64,000 nt of DNA. Origin: Hepsetus odoe. Taxonomy: Eukaryota > Chordata > Actinopteri > Characiformes > Hepsetidae. Positions 34,252 through 47,466 of the stretch are shown piece by piece; positions within the stretch are counted from its first letter, which is position 1, and each line of letters starts with the position of its first letter. The stretch is taken from positions 12,860,798 through 12,924,797 of the forward strand of contig CM029387.1 of assembly GCA_017165825.1 (NCBI GenBank), in the 5' to 3' direction. Below the pieces are notes generated by a model. The model ran no database searches, was not told where the DNA came from, and worked only from the letters and a program-made list of their open reading frames with translations. Position numbers and translations under genes: made by a program.

Positions 34252-37200
34252 ATGTCAGGGGGTCCTGCAGTACGTGTGAGTATTGAGTCATCCTGTGAGC
34301 GACAGGTGCAGGAGGTTTCGCTAGATGGAGTGGAGACATACGTGCCTCCACTCTCAATGTCCCAAAATCTTGCAAAGCTTGCACAGCGCATTGATTTTGG
34401 TCAAGGTTCTGACTCAGATGAGGAAGATCCGAATGGTGAGGGCAAGGAGTCTGAATGGAGCAAGCAGGACACAGAGGAGGATGGTGAGTAAGGGGTAGAT
34501 TTTTGTTCTCCTGGACTGTTTTCAGTGACGCTAAATCAGCAGTTCCCGAATTTGTTTAGATTTTTTTAGATCACCCTCATGTTCTCACCAGTATTGCACT
34601 TTTTAGACAGTCCCTAAGGTGTCTAGAAGTTTTGTGTAAGATGTCAAACACTTAGTTTACAATCTGAGCCAAAACTGAGTGGAAATGCTGCCTCCAGTAA
34701 GATATTTCCGTTAAAAAAAAAAAACAGTAAATATTAAACATGATACCAACTTCATTGTGCTTGTCCTGCAAGAGAGGGAAGGAGAGAGAGAGAGAGAGTG
34801 AGAGAGTGAGAGCTGAGGCCTATGTCTATGTAGGCTACAGACCATCTAGCATTCACAGTAATGTTAGTGGATAAATGTCAGTGCTGATTTTAATGCAGGA
34901 GTGCATCAGTAATCTTCCTTAGAATTGGGAGATAATGAACATTTCACTTTCACTTAACAATGGAGGGGAACCTGTCTTATATTTTCATATTTGTGTTGAA
35001 ATTGTGAAATGCATTGGAAAAAGTTTGGCCATACAAAAAATATTATTTGATAATAATAAATGTAATGTAAAGAAATTTACTAGCAGATATTTGACACTTT
35101 TAACGGTTTTCATGAAAATTGTATGAATGTTGCACAACATCATTATTAACATTGTGATACTGTATTTCTGGTTAAAAAATGTAATTCTATTTTCAGATTA
35201 CAAACATGGGTGAAAAGCATGCATCACTTTTTCATAAAGTTTTTCATGTTGTCTTAAGCTTGCTCATTGTTTTGAACCATTGTATGTATTTATATAAACT
35301 TGTAAAATATAAATTATGATATATTTCTATTGGTTATATAAAAATAAATTTGAACATATTTGTTAACTCACTTATTTATGCAGCATAATTTACCTTGTTT
35401 AGTGTTTTAGTATGCCAGTCTGGTATAATTTTTTCTTCTATAGTTGGGCTGTGTGAATAGTGCAGGATGACCTAGTGGTGACTTTCCTCCATGTGAAAGC
35501 AGTTTTTATAGAACTGGACGAGCTAATTTTAAAAAGCTAATTAACTTTTACACTGAGAGGAGAAGCTGCTGACTGCTCAATTGTATTTTGAAATCTCTTG
35601 CTAAATACAAACCTTTTTTGCAAATTTAAATGACTTGGAATGTTTTAGTGAAATAGTGAATTTCAAGCTCAAGTAGGTTTTAAATGAAAGTGACAACTTG
35701 TCATTGTGAATAGTAGCACAACACACAGTGAACCACAATCCATACACACACATGCAGCTGGGGAAACAGCTATTGAAAGCATCCAGAGAGCAGTGATGGG
35801 GACGGTACCTTGCTCAAGGGTACATCAGGGCAACCTACTGGTAAGGGATTTGACCCCACTATCTTCCAATCCAGGGCCTGCTCCCAACCACTAGGTCACT
35901 GCTGCTCCTTATTGTCATTTCAGCTGTATACACAGTACTCAGTAAAGCAAAACAACATTCCTTGTCCAGCAGCATTGTTAACAGTGTGAAGTGCTAATTA
36001 AGCAGTAATAAAAATAAATGTGTGTGCAAAACAGCAAGAGGTAGTGCATTTACTAGTGCATTTAAAGGACTAGTTTAACCCAGTTAGTTTAGTTTAACCT
36101 CGTTGTTAACCCAGGGAGAATTTTTGTTTAATGCATTAATACCAGCATTTAGGGAAAGCTACTGCTTTATGACCATTTCACAACTTATTTAGCTTTTCAC
36201 AAAACACAATATAACATAAGGTTTCAATATGTCTTCTTCATCCCTCATTTTAAAAAAAATGCCCATAGAACTTTTTGAAATTTCAGCCAGAGTTTTATTT
36301 TTCATTGCATGTTCACAGAGTTACATTCTTGACTTGCTATAGGGTTAATGCCACTTTGAAATGAAAAACGGAAAATTGAAAGTATTAATATTTTTTGTTT
36401 AAATTATCAATAATGTCTAATAATTGTTTCAGCTGTAACCATGATGTTATTTTTTTGCTTTGTTCCAGGTCCAATGAAATTTCAGCCAAGCTTGTGGCCC
36501 TGGGATTCTGTGAGGAACCACTTGCGCAGTGCTTTAACTGAGATGTGTGTGCTGCATGATGTGCTCAGCATTGTCAAGGAGAAGAAGTACATGGCTCTTG
36601 ACCCAGTATCACAAGATCCAGCTGTAGCTAAGGTAAGGTAGGCCCTACAAGCACAACTTGCACCCTCTCACATAGCAACATTTTTGTATAACACGTCAGA
36701 AACAGCATATTCCAGTCTCCTAACTTTAGTACACAAAAACTTACATCTAGTGCAGGACTGCAGACTAGCTTATTTTCAGAAAAATCCCTAAATAATTTCA
36801 AAACATTGTTAGCTGTTCCAAGTGAATGAAATTCCTGACATTAGTGTGCTATAATGTGCTGACATTAGTGTTTTTTGTGTCTGTAGATGGCATAATACAC
36901 AATCAAAAAAAAAAACTGGAGCACCTTGCCATCATATTTATTTTGCCAATGTGAAAATGCATATTCTTTCCCCTCTATTTTCTTCAGTAATTGAAGAATT
37001 ACCAAGTGACCATTGTTGATTACTATTAAAAGATTATCTTTAACCCTTTTACATTTGGTTTTCTTTGTTATTGAACTCTATTCTGCCCTCACCAGAGAAG
37101 GATGAAAAGATCAGCTAGTAGGGCAGCAGGTTTCGTCAACAACATTCATTAACACTGTAAATTCAGTGTTTACAGAACAAATCATAACAAACCAAATCAT

Positions 37201-40200
37201 AAAAAATATAGAATATGTTTGCTGCAAGCCTATTATAAGTTTAATATGTCTGTGTCAAAGCCTGAAACAGCATATTGTTATGCAGTGCTGATAGTTTCAT
37301 GCTAAGAAACGCATTAATGGCTGTGTATGCTTGAATGAAATCATGCTATGATGAAAGGTTACTTATAAAGCCAGTTACAATTTCTCTGTAAAGGCATACA
37401 CATCTGGCAGATATTTGTGATTTTACAGATTTTTTTCATTGTTGGTCAAAGTTAACATTTGATGTGCACTGTTTTTATTATGTTTTTTTTTGTTAAAATC
37501 TTTAGAGAAGAAACATTTAAGTGCACCAGAACAAATTTGCCCATAGATCACCCTAGTAAATCAGTGATTCCTTTCCTTCAAACCTACAAACCTTCAAACA
37601 TCCAACCTAGGCAGCTCTTTGACAAAGACCCTGAGTGTACAGCACTGCTAGTGTTAATACTTTTTGTAATTTCACTTTATGAAATAACAGTTTTAGTGTA
37701 CTGGTACTGTTTGTGTTCAGTCACCCCAGGTCTTCCAGTTGATCAGCAAGAAGAAATCTTTGGCCAACGCAGCCCAATTGCTCTTGAAGGGGGCAGAGAA
37801 GCTGAGTAAGTCTGTGACAGAGAGCCAAGAGCAGCGGCGCCAGCGGGATTTTAATGCAGAATTGCTTCATCTTCGGTCGCAGTGGAAATTGCGCAAAGTA
37901 GGCGACAAAATTCTTGGAGATTTAAGCTATCGCAGTGCTGGTGAGTACATGCTCCAGTACTTATTGATCTCACTGTGAGAGCTTGCATGTTCTGTCACTT
38001 CATATCTTTTTAAAGAAATTTCACTCACAGATCTAGCTGGGGAAATTTCACATACACAAAAATCACTCTACAATGTGACCCATTCTGCTATTAGTGTTTG
38101 TTTTTTTGAGTTTGCTGGGGGAAAAAAGTGTAGCTGAAACACCTGCAAATAATAATAAGGAATGAAAATGTAGTTTTAGATAAACAAGCCCATAGCCCAG
38201 CTAATGCATGCCAGGGAATATTTTTGTGTCATTACAGCAGTTAAAACAAATTGTAGTTGGAACACATTCTGTATATATGTAGATGTGATTTTACATAAGA
38301 AAAAACATTTATACTATAATGGAACAGGATTTTAAGTGATTTTGATTGCACTATAGAAGTCAGAAACATTATACTCAGAGTGTATATTGTGGATGTATAT
38401 TCTGTTCATGTCTATTCAAATGAAGGTAAGCACATCGTCCTCTACACTGTTAATCTGGTAGGCAAAATGCAGGGATTTCTACTGATGTTCTGAAATTAAG
38501 CTTATATAACAACCATTTGTTTTAACTGCTCTAATGACACAAAAATATCAGATTGGACAAGCTGGGCTATGGACCTGTTTTAAAAATAATGAAGGAATAT
38601 ACAGTCCTGATCAAAAGTTTAAGACTACTTGACAAATGGCAAAAAAATCATATGTTGCATGGTTGGATCTTAACAAGGTTCCAAGTAGAGCTTCAACATG
38701 CTACAAGAAGAAATGGAAGTGAGACAAAACATTTATTTGAGCATGCAATTTATTGAAAACAAAGCTTAAACTGAAACAGGCTGTTTTACAGCTGATCAAA
38801 TGTTTAGGACCACACCTCCAAAAAAACCCATAAACCCCCCCCCCCAAAACAGAAATGAAAGTTCCAAATATGAACTCAGTAATGAGTAGCTCCACCGTTA
38901 TTGTTGATCACTTCAAAAAAATTTTGTGGCATGGTTGATGCGAATGTTTCCATGAGGTGAGTGGGAACATTTCTCCAAGTGGTGAAAACGGCCGCACGAA
39001 GGGCATCTACTGTCTGGAACTGTTGTCCATTTTTGTAAACTTCCCTTGCCATCCATCCCCAAAGGTTCTCATTTGGATTTAGATCAGGGGAACACGCAGG
39101 ATGGTCCAAAAGAGTGATGTTATTCTCCTGGAAGAAGTCCCTTGTCCTGCGGGCATTGTTTACTGTAGTGTTGTCCTGTTGAAAAACCGAGTCGTTACCA
39201 CACAGACGAGGGCCAATTGGATCCTCCGGCTTAGTGCTGGTGAAATTTGGGTCTTCCACTTGACTTTTTTGTTCCATAACCCTCAGGATCATTTAAGTCC
39301 ATAAGAACAAATCAGATCCAGTATATGTCCATGTGTATGTGTGGGAAAGTTCACATGCTGAGTGAGATGGAAACATTCAAGTAAGGCCAAAAATTCTGAA
39401 GTTGGTGGAGAGACGGTGTCTATATGAACATTTAAATCACTAAGCAGGAGGATGATGTGAGACAGGGCACAGGTAAGTGTAAAGTTTACTGAGGTCAGAA
39501 AAGAACAGAGGCAGAGGTGTAGAAGGTGGTCGATATATCAGCTATTGAGCTATTTATATACTGATAATTCAAAAGATGAGACATCATGGAAGTCCAAAAC
39601 TTTAACTTGCACACCATCATGAAAAACAGCAGCCAGAACTCACCTCTGCCCTTTTTACCAGGCTTATATACAGTATCTCACAAAAGTGACAACACCCTTC
39701 ACATTTTTGTAAATATTTTATTATATCTTTTCATGGGACAACACTGAAGATATGACACTTTGATCAAATGTAAAGTAGTCAGTGTACAGCTTGTATAACA
39801 GTGTAAATTAGCTGTCCCTTCAAAATAACTCAACACACAGCCATTAATGTCTAAACCATGGTCAAGTGTCATATCTTCAGTGTTGTCCCATGAGAAGATA
39901 TAATTAAATATTTACAAAAATGTGAAGGGTGTACTCACTTTTGAGAGATACTGTATGTAGCTGTAGCCTGCAGGAGTGTCTTTGTTCAGTTCCAGAAAGT
40001 CATTGTTGGGTTGCCATGTTTCAGTAAAAGCTTGTCCAGTTTTTTTATAGCTTTGTCAGTTAGTGAGCAGATGTTTATAAGGGCTAAATTTGTGCTTTTA
40101 ATCACAGGATGATGTTCAGTGCGCTTTGTATCTGTGTTCAGAGTTCTCAGATGATTAGTGTTGATTCCATGGTTAGACGCAGTATAACGGTCAGGCCAGG

Positions 40201-43200
40201 TGGACCAGATAGAAGGGATAGAGGAAGGAAAAGTGTGATGAAGTTGGATACTTTGATACAATGTCCAAAACGCTAAATCAGCACCAAAATCACCACAGCA
40301 ACTTGCAAACAAAAAATGAAAATGAGTATTGGGATACAGAACCGAGCAAAGAAACAATCAAACAAAAACAAACATTTTGATGAAAAGCAGCAGCCAGAGG
40401 CGCAGTACTTCCACTGGAAAACCGGAGGTAGTTGCAAATGTAGCTAATTTAGGTATTATTTATGTGTTTCAATATCACATTTAATCTTCTTGGATCATGT
40501 TTTCTCTTATGTCTTAAAAGCCCTTTACATCTTATGCCTGCCATAAGTGATGCAAATGAGTATATTCATTACCATTACTTTCATCATGTGAACACAGGAA
40601 TCAAATTAACCTTTTCTTAATTAAATGATTTCCTTAAGGTGAACAAGATTATCAGTGGAGGATTAGTGATGTGGGGTATATATTATTGCTTCATAATGTC
40701 TTAATTTCTTACATTTAAACATTATTTTAAGGCTGGAGATCTTTCATGCTGATTGAATTAGATTAGAAGACTAGATGCATTAAAAGGAGGATGGTGCTTG
40801 AAATCATTGTTCTACCTCTTATTACCATGGTTACCTGCAAGGAAGCATGTGCAGTCATCATTGCTTTGCACAAAAAGGGCTTCACAGGCAAGGATATTGC
40901 TTCTAGTAAGATTGCACCTAAATTGACCATTTATCAGATCATGAAGAGCTTCAAGGAGAGAGGTTGTGAAGAAGGCCTGCTGGACTTTCAGGGCTTCAGC
41001 CCAAGGACATTGTACCAGGGCTATATCCTAAAATGGATTCAGCTGCAGAGGGATTCAACACAGTGAGCTTTTGAGGATGACCTGGTGTAAAGAAAGGCAT
41101 CAAAGAAGCCATTTCTCTCCAAGAAAAACATCAGGGACAGACTGATATTCTGCAAAAGTTACAGGGAATAGACTGCGGAAGACTGGTGTCATTTTCTCTG
41201 ATGAATCCCCTTTTTTATTTTTTTGAGGCATCCACAATAAAGATTGGAGAAGAAAAGGTGAGTGCTACCATCACTTGTGTGTCATGCCAACAGTAAAGCA
41301 TACTGAGACCATTCAGGTGGGCACAATTTCAACTATCCAAGAACAGTTTGGTGAGGAGCAATGTATTTTCCAACATGATGGAGCACTGTGCCATTAGGCA
41401 AATGTGATAAGTTGCTTGTAGAATAAAACATCCAAATTTTGGATCCATGGCCAGGTTCCAGTTTCCTCCCATGGAGATATTGATCATCCCCTAGGAGTAA
41501 GTTTTGTGTGTATGTTCCCTTTGTCGGACTGGTTCCCTTTGTCGGACGAAGTGTTGAAAAATAGCAATTGCAGAATTATCATTTAATTATTACAGGGTCT
41601 CTGTTTACACACCATGGCACCTTTGAAGTCATTAAGAACACGGATATTGACTTGGATAAGAAAATCCCAGATGATTACTGTCCTCTCAACGTCCAGATAC
41701 CGAGCGATCTGGAGGGCTCAGCTTATATAAAGGTAAAGATCATGCTCCTCTTTAGACATCAGGTACACTGAGCAGTGTAAACCAGTCACATGCCCTTGAA
41801 CCATAGGGGCAAATAATGCTGTTTCATTTTCCAGGTCTCTATTCAGAAACAGGCCCCTGATATAGGAGACCTGGGCACAGTAAACCTTTTTAGAAGGCAC
41901 CCTAAGGTCAGGCCAGGTACTGAATAAAACCTTTATTTTATTAAAGATAAAATATTAAATATTTATATCAAATATGTAAATCAACCCCAAACAAAACAAA
42001 ATACACTAATTGTTTGTTTTAAAAACTGAATAGTAGTACTGATGTCTTCTGGACCCCTTCTCCCTTTTTATCTCTCCCCCTCTCAGGTTCCCAGGCATGG
42101 CATTCAAAGCTGGAAGCTGCTCAGAATGTGCTGCTCTGTAAGGAAGTCTTTGCTCAGCTCTCTCGGGAGGCTGTGCAGATAAAGTCCCACATTCCACATA
42201 TTGTTGTTAAGAACCAGATCATCTCCCAGCCATTTCCTGGTAATTAACCACAAATGAACAGTTACTTGACTGTGCCAAAAGAGTGCAGTTAGTTGTGTAT
42301 GGGTCATTCTGTTTTATCTCAACAAATTCTTGGTTTTGACCACACTTTGATGATCAACACTGGTGTTTGGTGACCTGAAGTGCACACTTCTTGACAGATT
42401 AGAGAAAGATACCAGGTACAGTTGTAGAGTATGAAGTAATGAATACATTATGAATATTGGTGAAAAGAGATATATATTTTTTTAAAAATACAAAAGTTGG
42501 GTACTTGCTCAATACATAGGAAATTAGGTAAAAGACTTGTATTTCCAATGGTTGACCAAGCATTTTTGCAAAAAGAAATCTCAATCTTGCAGTGAAGCTC
42601 CTTTACTATATGAGCTAAATTTTTTTTCATTTTTTATTTTGGCCCGGGGCAAACAAAATGCTCCAAAATGGTTCAATTTTGAGATGATTGAGCATGTACC
42701 ATTTGGTGAGTAATCCATGTGTGAGGCAATGCTTGCACTGTGTGACAAAAGATTGCAAGTATGGCTGCTGCACAACTGATTAAGATTGTTTGCTAGTATG
42801 TAAATGTGTATCATGTAGTAGTTTGTTTTACAACTTTAGTTTCTCTAAAGCTAATGTTTGCAGGATTTTCAATATGTGTGGATCTGGTGAGAGTTTATAT
42901 TTTGCTAGGCTGTATGATAGTCTTATTGGTCAGAAATAACTTATGAAAGTGTATGTGTAATGTGTGTTACAGGACTGCAGCTCTCCATCTCTCTATGTCA
43001 CTCCACTTTGGAGAAAAAAACCCAGAGAACCTCACCTGAAAAAACCAAACCAGATGATCATCTGTATGTGCTTGAACACAATTTGCACCAACTTATTAGA
43101 GAGGTGAAACACAAATCAAACCAGGCAGTACATTATCGATTTGTAAGTGTCACAAAACTGCCACAAAATCAAATTAAATAAATTTTTTTTTTCTTGTAGT

Positions 43201-44890
43201 TCCATAAACAAACCTTGAGCTCCTCAGTGATGCCCCACCCTGCAAGTGCACCATTTGGACCAAAGCGGTTAAGGCTGGCTGGGCCAATGGCCTATGATAA
43301 ATTTGAGATTAGCCTTCAACAGCAAAGTGAAGGCCTGTTGGAGAAAATTGTCAAACAAGCCAAGCACATTTTCCTTAGGAGCAGGTAACAAATGCATATT
43401 AACCCTTATTTATAAAAGTTCTCAGTATATGTATACCTTTTCCTTTTATATAAAGCTGAATGGACATACATTAACAAGAAAGACCTGACCTAAGATCAGT
43501 GTTCTTTCTCTGTGATGCTTTATGAATATGGGGTGACGTCAGTATTTGTGCAGAAGCAACTGATATCATTTAAAGGAGCAAGCACACAAACAGAATCTCT
43601 CCATTTCACAGGACAGCACGGACTATTGACTGCTTGGCAAGTCGCATAGAAGATCCTCAGATTCAGGCTCACTGGTCAAATATTAATGATGTTTATGAAT
43701 CCAGTGTAAAAGTGCTAATCACTTCACAGGGCTATGAGCAGATCTGCAAGTAAGAGCAACGCTTCTCTGCAAATTACTGGCACATAATTTGGGTCCCCAA
43801 TGTGTTAGATCAGACATAAATTAAACATTCTCTCTCTCTCTCACACATGCACACTCGTACTCAGGTCTATTCAGTTGCAGTTAAATATTGGGGTGGAGCA
43901 GATCAGGGTAGTGCACAGAGATGGAAGAGTCATCACTCTTTCACATCAAGAACAGGAGCTGCAAGACTTTTTACTGTCACAGGTAAACATGCATTTACTT
44001 GTGAGAGTATTGTCATGTGAACAAATAGCATGGTTTGAGAAAACTCAGAGAAAATGAGCCGTGAGATCCATAATCTAACTTTTTAATTAGCATTTTCAAT
44101 GACAATGTAAAATTGTTTTTTTTGTTTTTATTTAACATATATTCTAAGGAAATAGAGTGGTGTCTATGTAAGCTGAAATACAATTTGTACAATGGTTCTG
44201 TAGAGCAAAGCAAAACAATATCTCAGAGACAGTTTAGAACTTCATTCATTTTGTTTGTTGCAGATGTCTCAGCATCAGGTGCATGCAGTACAGCAGTTGG
44301 CAAAGGTGATGGGTTGGCATGTGTTGAGCTTCAGTAATCATGTGGGTCTTGGAGCCATTGAAAGCATTGGTAATGCTTCTGCAATCACTGTAGCATCACC
44401 CAATGGGGAGTATGCCATCTCAGGTACTCATATCCTGCACTCATTAAAACCACCATGCTTATAAATTTGTGATGAAAAATTGCGTCAGTGTTTTAGATTT
44501 GTTCAGATAGATTGCACCCTATATGCACTAAATATTTTTAAATTGTAGTGTAAATGCACCATGCAGAATGCTTAATAAACCTTTGCAGCCAAATTACTTT
44601 CATCTTATAGCACTTAGAATAAGTAAGGCAGCCTGACTACACCAATAAATGTGTGCATGAGTTTGTAATCTGTTTATGCAGTACGAAATGGACCTGAGAG
44701 CGGTTGTAAAGTTTTGGTCCAGTTTCCAAGGTGCCAGGCTAAAGACCTGCCAAAAAGTGACGTGTTGCAGGATGGGAAATGGAGTCATTTGCGAGGCCCC
44801 TATAAGGAAGTGTACTGGAGCAAGATGGAAGGCAAGAACTTTGTCTACAAAATGGAGCTTCTAATGGCAGCATTAACTCCCTGTCCTTAG
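34252..44890 (+). CDS. med17: Mediator complex subunit 17, 12 coding exons, full length
   Basis: MED17 is the scaffold of the Mediator head module, which bridges activators and RNA polymerase II in the nucleus. Exons: 34252-34483, 36469-36632, 37721-37940, 41596-41732, 41835-41916, 42087-42239, 42973-43103, 43200-43384, 43612-43749, 43865-43982, 44264-44423, 44682-44890 (TAG). All junctions are GT-AG and in phase, giving 642 residues against about 651 in mammals. I chose the ATG at 34252 (MSGGPAVRVSIES) because the family starts MSG; an in-frame ATG at 34225 lies before the splice acceptor. Family landmarks are ETYVPPLSMSQNLAKLAQRI, KFQPSLWPWDSVRN, KVGDKILGDLSYRSAG, KHIFLRSRTARTIDCLASRI and NFVYKMELLMAALTP. 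An acidic stretch lies near residues 60-80. Long introns hold transposons; exon 3 starts at 37721 and not 37730 because SPQVFQLISKKK fits the family. Confidence 0.97.
35683..35910 (-). repeat. tRNA-derived SINE (family A), antisense, MED17 intron
   Basis: It shows gaaagtgacaacttgtcatt at the tail side, the core accttgctcaagggtac, and the head complement aaccactaggtcactgctgc. It lies in the first coding intron of MED17. Confidence 0.83.
38590..39297 (-). mobile_element. Tc1-like transposon, 5'-truncated
   Basis: The minus-strand frame 38876-39292 encodes the C-terminal third of a Tc1-like transposase. It includes VFQQDNTTVNNAR (second catalytic aspartate) and LLDHPACSPDLNPNENLWGW (third acidic residue). 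The left end carries an outward terminal repeat, acagtcctgatcaaaag, at about 38600. The N-terminal half and right terminus are missing; LINE sequence begins at about 39298. It lies in MED17 intron 3. Confidence 0.85.
39298..40390 (-). mobile_element. LINE endonuclease fragment, interrupted by a MITE
   Basis: Minus-strand readings give SEFLALLECFHLTQHVNFPT and GHILDLICSYGL at about 39300-39400, the end of an apurinic-type endonuclease. HGINTNHLRTL and STNLALINICSL lie at about 40080-40180, the domain start. The MITE at 39668-39956 separates them. Stops are present throughout. It belongs to the L2/jockey-like LINEs of fish; I cannot assign the exact family. Confidence 0.65.
39668..39956. mobile_element. 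Palindromic Tc1/mariner-type MITE
   Basis: Both ends read atacagtatctc inward, followed by matching arms (gaagggtg, catttttgtaaatat, gacaacactgaagatatgac) in opposite sense. The loop is only about 100 bp. Ends coincide with TA. There is no coding capacity. Confidence 0.88.
40780..41450 (+). mobile_element. Tc1-like transposase relic (N-terminal and middle parts)
   Basis: The plus-strand reading 40791-41066 has the helix-turn-helix-like MVTCKEACAVIIALHKKGFT. Later broken frames give RRKGECYHHLCVMPTVKHTE and the complement of the QHDGAPC block near 41370. There are many stops and no terminal repeats were seen. It lies in MED17 intron 3. Confidence 0.65.
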
Positions 44891-45175
44891 ATGTTGTCTG
44901 TAAATTTTGAAGAGTCTTGGGCTATCTCTTGGCATCCCTTTTTCTTACTCCATACTTCACTGAAGTACTGTTGGGTTCTGTATTGTTTCTTTTTCACCAG
45001 TTCTGCCATTCTGTTTGAATAACTGCTTAATGCTCATTGTAAAATTATACTCTTCTGTATTTGACTTGCACTTCTTTCTCACCTTTTTTTCCAACTCTTT
45101 TGATCATTTTGTTCTTAAGAAAACTTAATTTTTGTTCTTAAAAATGGGATTTGGATTTGTTTCTTAGCCTTAAAA

Positions 45176-45181
45176 AATAAA
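45176..45181 (+). promoter_or_regulatory. MED17 polyadenylation signal
   Basis: AATAAA about 290 bp after the MED17 stop, followed by a GT/T-rich stretch (tctctgtgttcag). It is the first canonical hexamer in the 3' untranslated region. Confidence 0.7.
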
Positions 45182-45329
45182 CCGAATCTTTAAACCTCTC
45201 TGTGTTCAGATCCTTTTGCCACTTTACTAGTGTGGTAGGAAAAAGTTTATGTATCTGTAGGGAAAATTTAATTTAATTTCCCTAAAAAAACATGTCCATT
45301 AAAATCTGCCCCTCTCTCTCTCTCCCCTC

Positions 45330-45850
45330 TCTCTCTCCCCTCATCACCCTATCTATCACTTAATCTAACTCATTCCAGAATTCTTCTTTCTCCTTCATCT
45401 TAGAACCAAGTTGTGGGGAATAAGCACTAACAACATTCATTATTATACCTTCAACTTCCAGCTTCAAACTCATCACCCTATCTGACACCCTCTTCACCTC
45501 CAAAACACTCTCCACCTACTCTGCCTTCGGGATAACATCTACCCCATTCCTCCTTCCATCCACACCATGGTAAAATAATTTAAATCCACCTCCAATGCAC
45601 CTGACTTTACTACCCTTCCATCTAGTCTCTTGCACACACAAAATATCAACATTCCTTCTCTCCATCATATCAGCTAATTCTCTACCTTGACCAGTAATGC
45701 TGCCAGCATTCAATGTTCCTACCCTTACTTCCACTCTCCTCTACTTCTTTCTCTGCTCCTGCCTCTGAACATGCCTTCCTCCTCCTCTTCTTCTTCTCCT
45801 TTGGCAAACAGTAGCCCAACTTCCTGTCTTGATGGCAGATACAACACCAC
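45330..45850 (-). mobile_element. RTE-clade LINE, 5' endonuclease fragment
   Basis: The minus-strand frame 45516-45734 reads VRVGTLNAGSITGQGRELAD and VDILCVQETRWKG, the start of the RTE endonuclease. It is followed by degraded sequence toward 45330. The rest of the element is absent. Confidence 0.85.
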
Positions 45851-45855
45851 ATCTT

Positions 45856-45950
45856 CAGAACCCTTGTAGGATTCATGCCTGTTTTGGTAGGAAGTAGAGG
45901 ACCTACACAATATTAGGCATATGGTTTTAATGTTATGGCTAATCAGGGTC
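45856..45950. mobile_element. Possible DNA-transposon terminus remnant
   Basis: The string cacaatattaggc...ggttttaatgttatggct resembles ends of fish Tc1-like elements. The partner end was not found. Confidence 0.3.
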
Positions 45951-47208
45951 AATTTAAAGTTCTAGTATTACACAAACCACAGTTGGTCTATCTCACCCCA
46001 CATCTGTCTGATAAGCAGTTGTCCTGCATTCCTGCTGCCTTCATCACTGAAGCAGGGAAGAGCACAAAATTTCACACACACACACCACCCAAAGGCACCT
46101 TAGGAAAATATGTTCAGTGAGCACATGAAAAACTGAAATATCTTATTTATTTGCAAAAACAGTCATAATATGAATGGTTTTGGAATGCATACTAAATTTT
46201 AAAATATATAAAAAATAGCACTCCCAAATGCCTGTCTTCCTTTCCTTGTGCGCTTTTTCCATTTCTGTCTCTCATGTCACACAGCGTGGGTGATACTGAA
46301 TTTATTCTCACAATCTTGTGTTTGTGATATAACATCAGTAACAGAGATTTTTCTCTGTAATCTTGTTTTATGTGTGCACAAAACAACCAGGGAGGCAAAA
46401 GGGCTAGACAAAGGTGTGACGCTGTTCCATGTGATTGTCTGATTTCAAACGACAGTAATGAGGGACCTTTTAGATCATGAGTAAAACAGCAGTTGCTCGC
46501 ATATCTCACCAATGAATGGATATTTCACATTCCATACCATCAGTCTATTGTTAATTATTCGGTTATGGAGCACACAAGCCATACTCTAAAGGATCACCTC
46601 ATAAAGGCAATGCAGCAAACAGGCTAAAAAACTGGGTTCAGTCAACAGATTACTCAGTTCTTGACATGACACAAAATTACACAAAATTAGAATAAACAGA
46701 ACATGGGACCAATATTTTCAACCCAAACTACTGGCTGTGCCACATTTTTGGTGGGCACAGAAAGGGACTGAATGCAATTAAAAAGCATTTTCCATCCAAC
46801 TTACTTTTAGCATTCTTGTAACTAATAATCAGGAATAATCAATAAGCCAAATACTTTCCATGCCATTAGCTCATCAGTCTGTCTCTATTATGAATGTAAC
46901 AATAAGCAATAATGAACTTATTAAACTTATCAGCAGCAATTAACTTATCTGAATCTTGAATCAAATCTTGCTTAAACTGAAACAGCTTGAGCCATTATTG
47001 CTCAAGAGAAAATGGAACTGGCTACCTTTTACCTCTTTCTGTCAAAAAGGAGAATATGTGATCTAGTGGGCTGGTAAAATCTGAATGGACTTTTTGCAGA
47101 GGTTCATCTGGAAAGGCCTATGGACATAGAGCTGCTGGCTGTGATGCATTTCAAAGAGCTATTCTAAGAACTATACATACAAAGAGCTGTTCTAATTTGA
47201 AAAAAAAA
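45951..47208. other. Spacer between MED17 and hephl1, nothing recognised
   Basis: AT-rich sequence without a supported open frame, repeat core or RNA gene. Short frames here lack any recognisable motif. Confidence 0.6.
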
Positions 47209-47466
47209 AGTGAAAGTGAAAACCCTTGTCATTGTGAGGTCACAGCACTGCACACCATGAACCACAACGAAATTGGACCTCTGCTTTTAACCCATGCACA
47301 CAAACACCGTGCAGCAGTGGGCAGCTATTGAAAGCGCCCGGGGAGCAGTGACGGGGACGGTACCTTGCTCAGGGGTACCTCAGGGCAACCTACTTTTTGA
47401 GGGAATCGAACCCACAATCTTCCGATGCGGGGCCAACTCCCTAACCACTAGGCCACCGCTGCCCCT
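47209..47466 (-). repeat. tRNA-derived SINE (family A), antisense, near full length
   Basis: The minus strand begins gggcagcggtggcctagtgg and contains ggttcgattccc, ttgccctgaggtacccctga and a distal tgtgctgtgacctcacaat. It ends in an aagtgaaagtg-like tail, and the plus strand is preceded by a poly-A run. It is the best preserved antisense copy. Confidence 0.88.
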
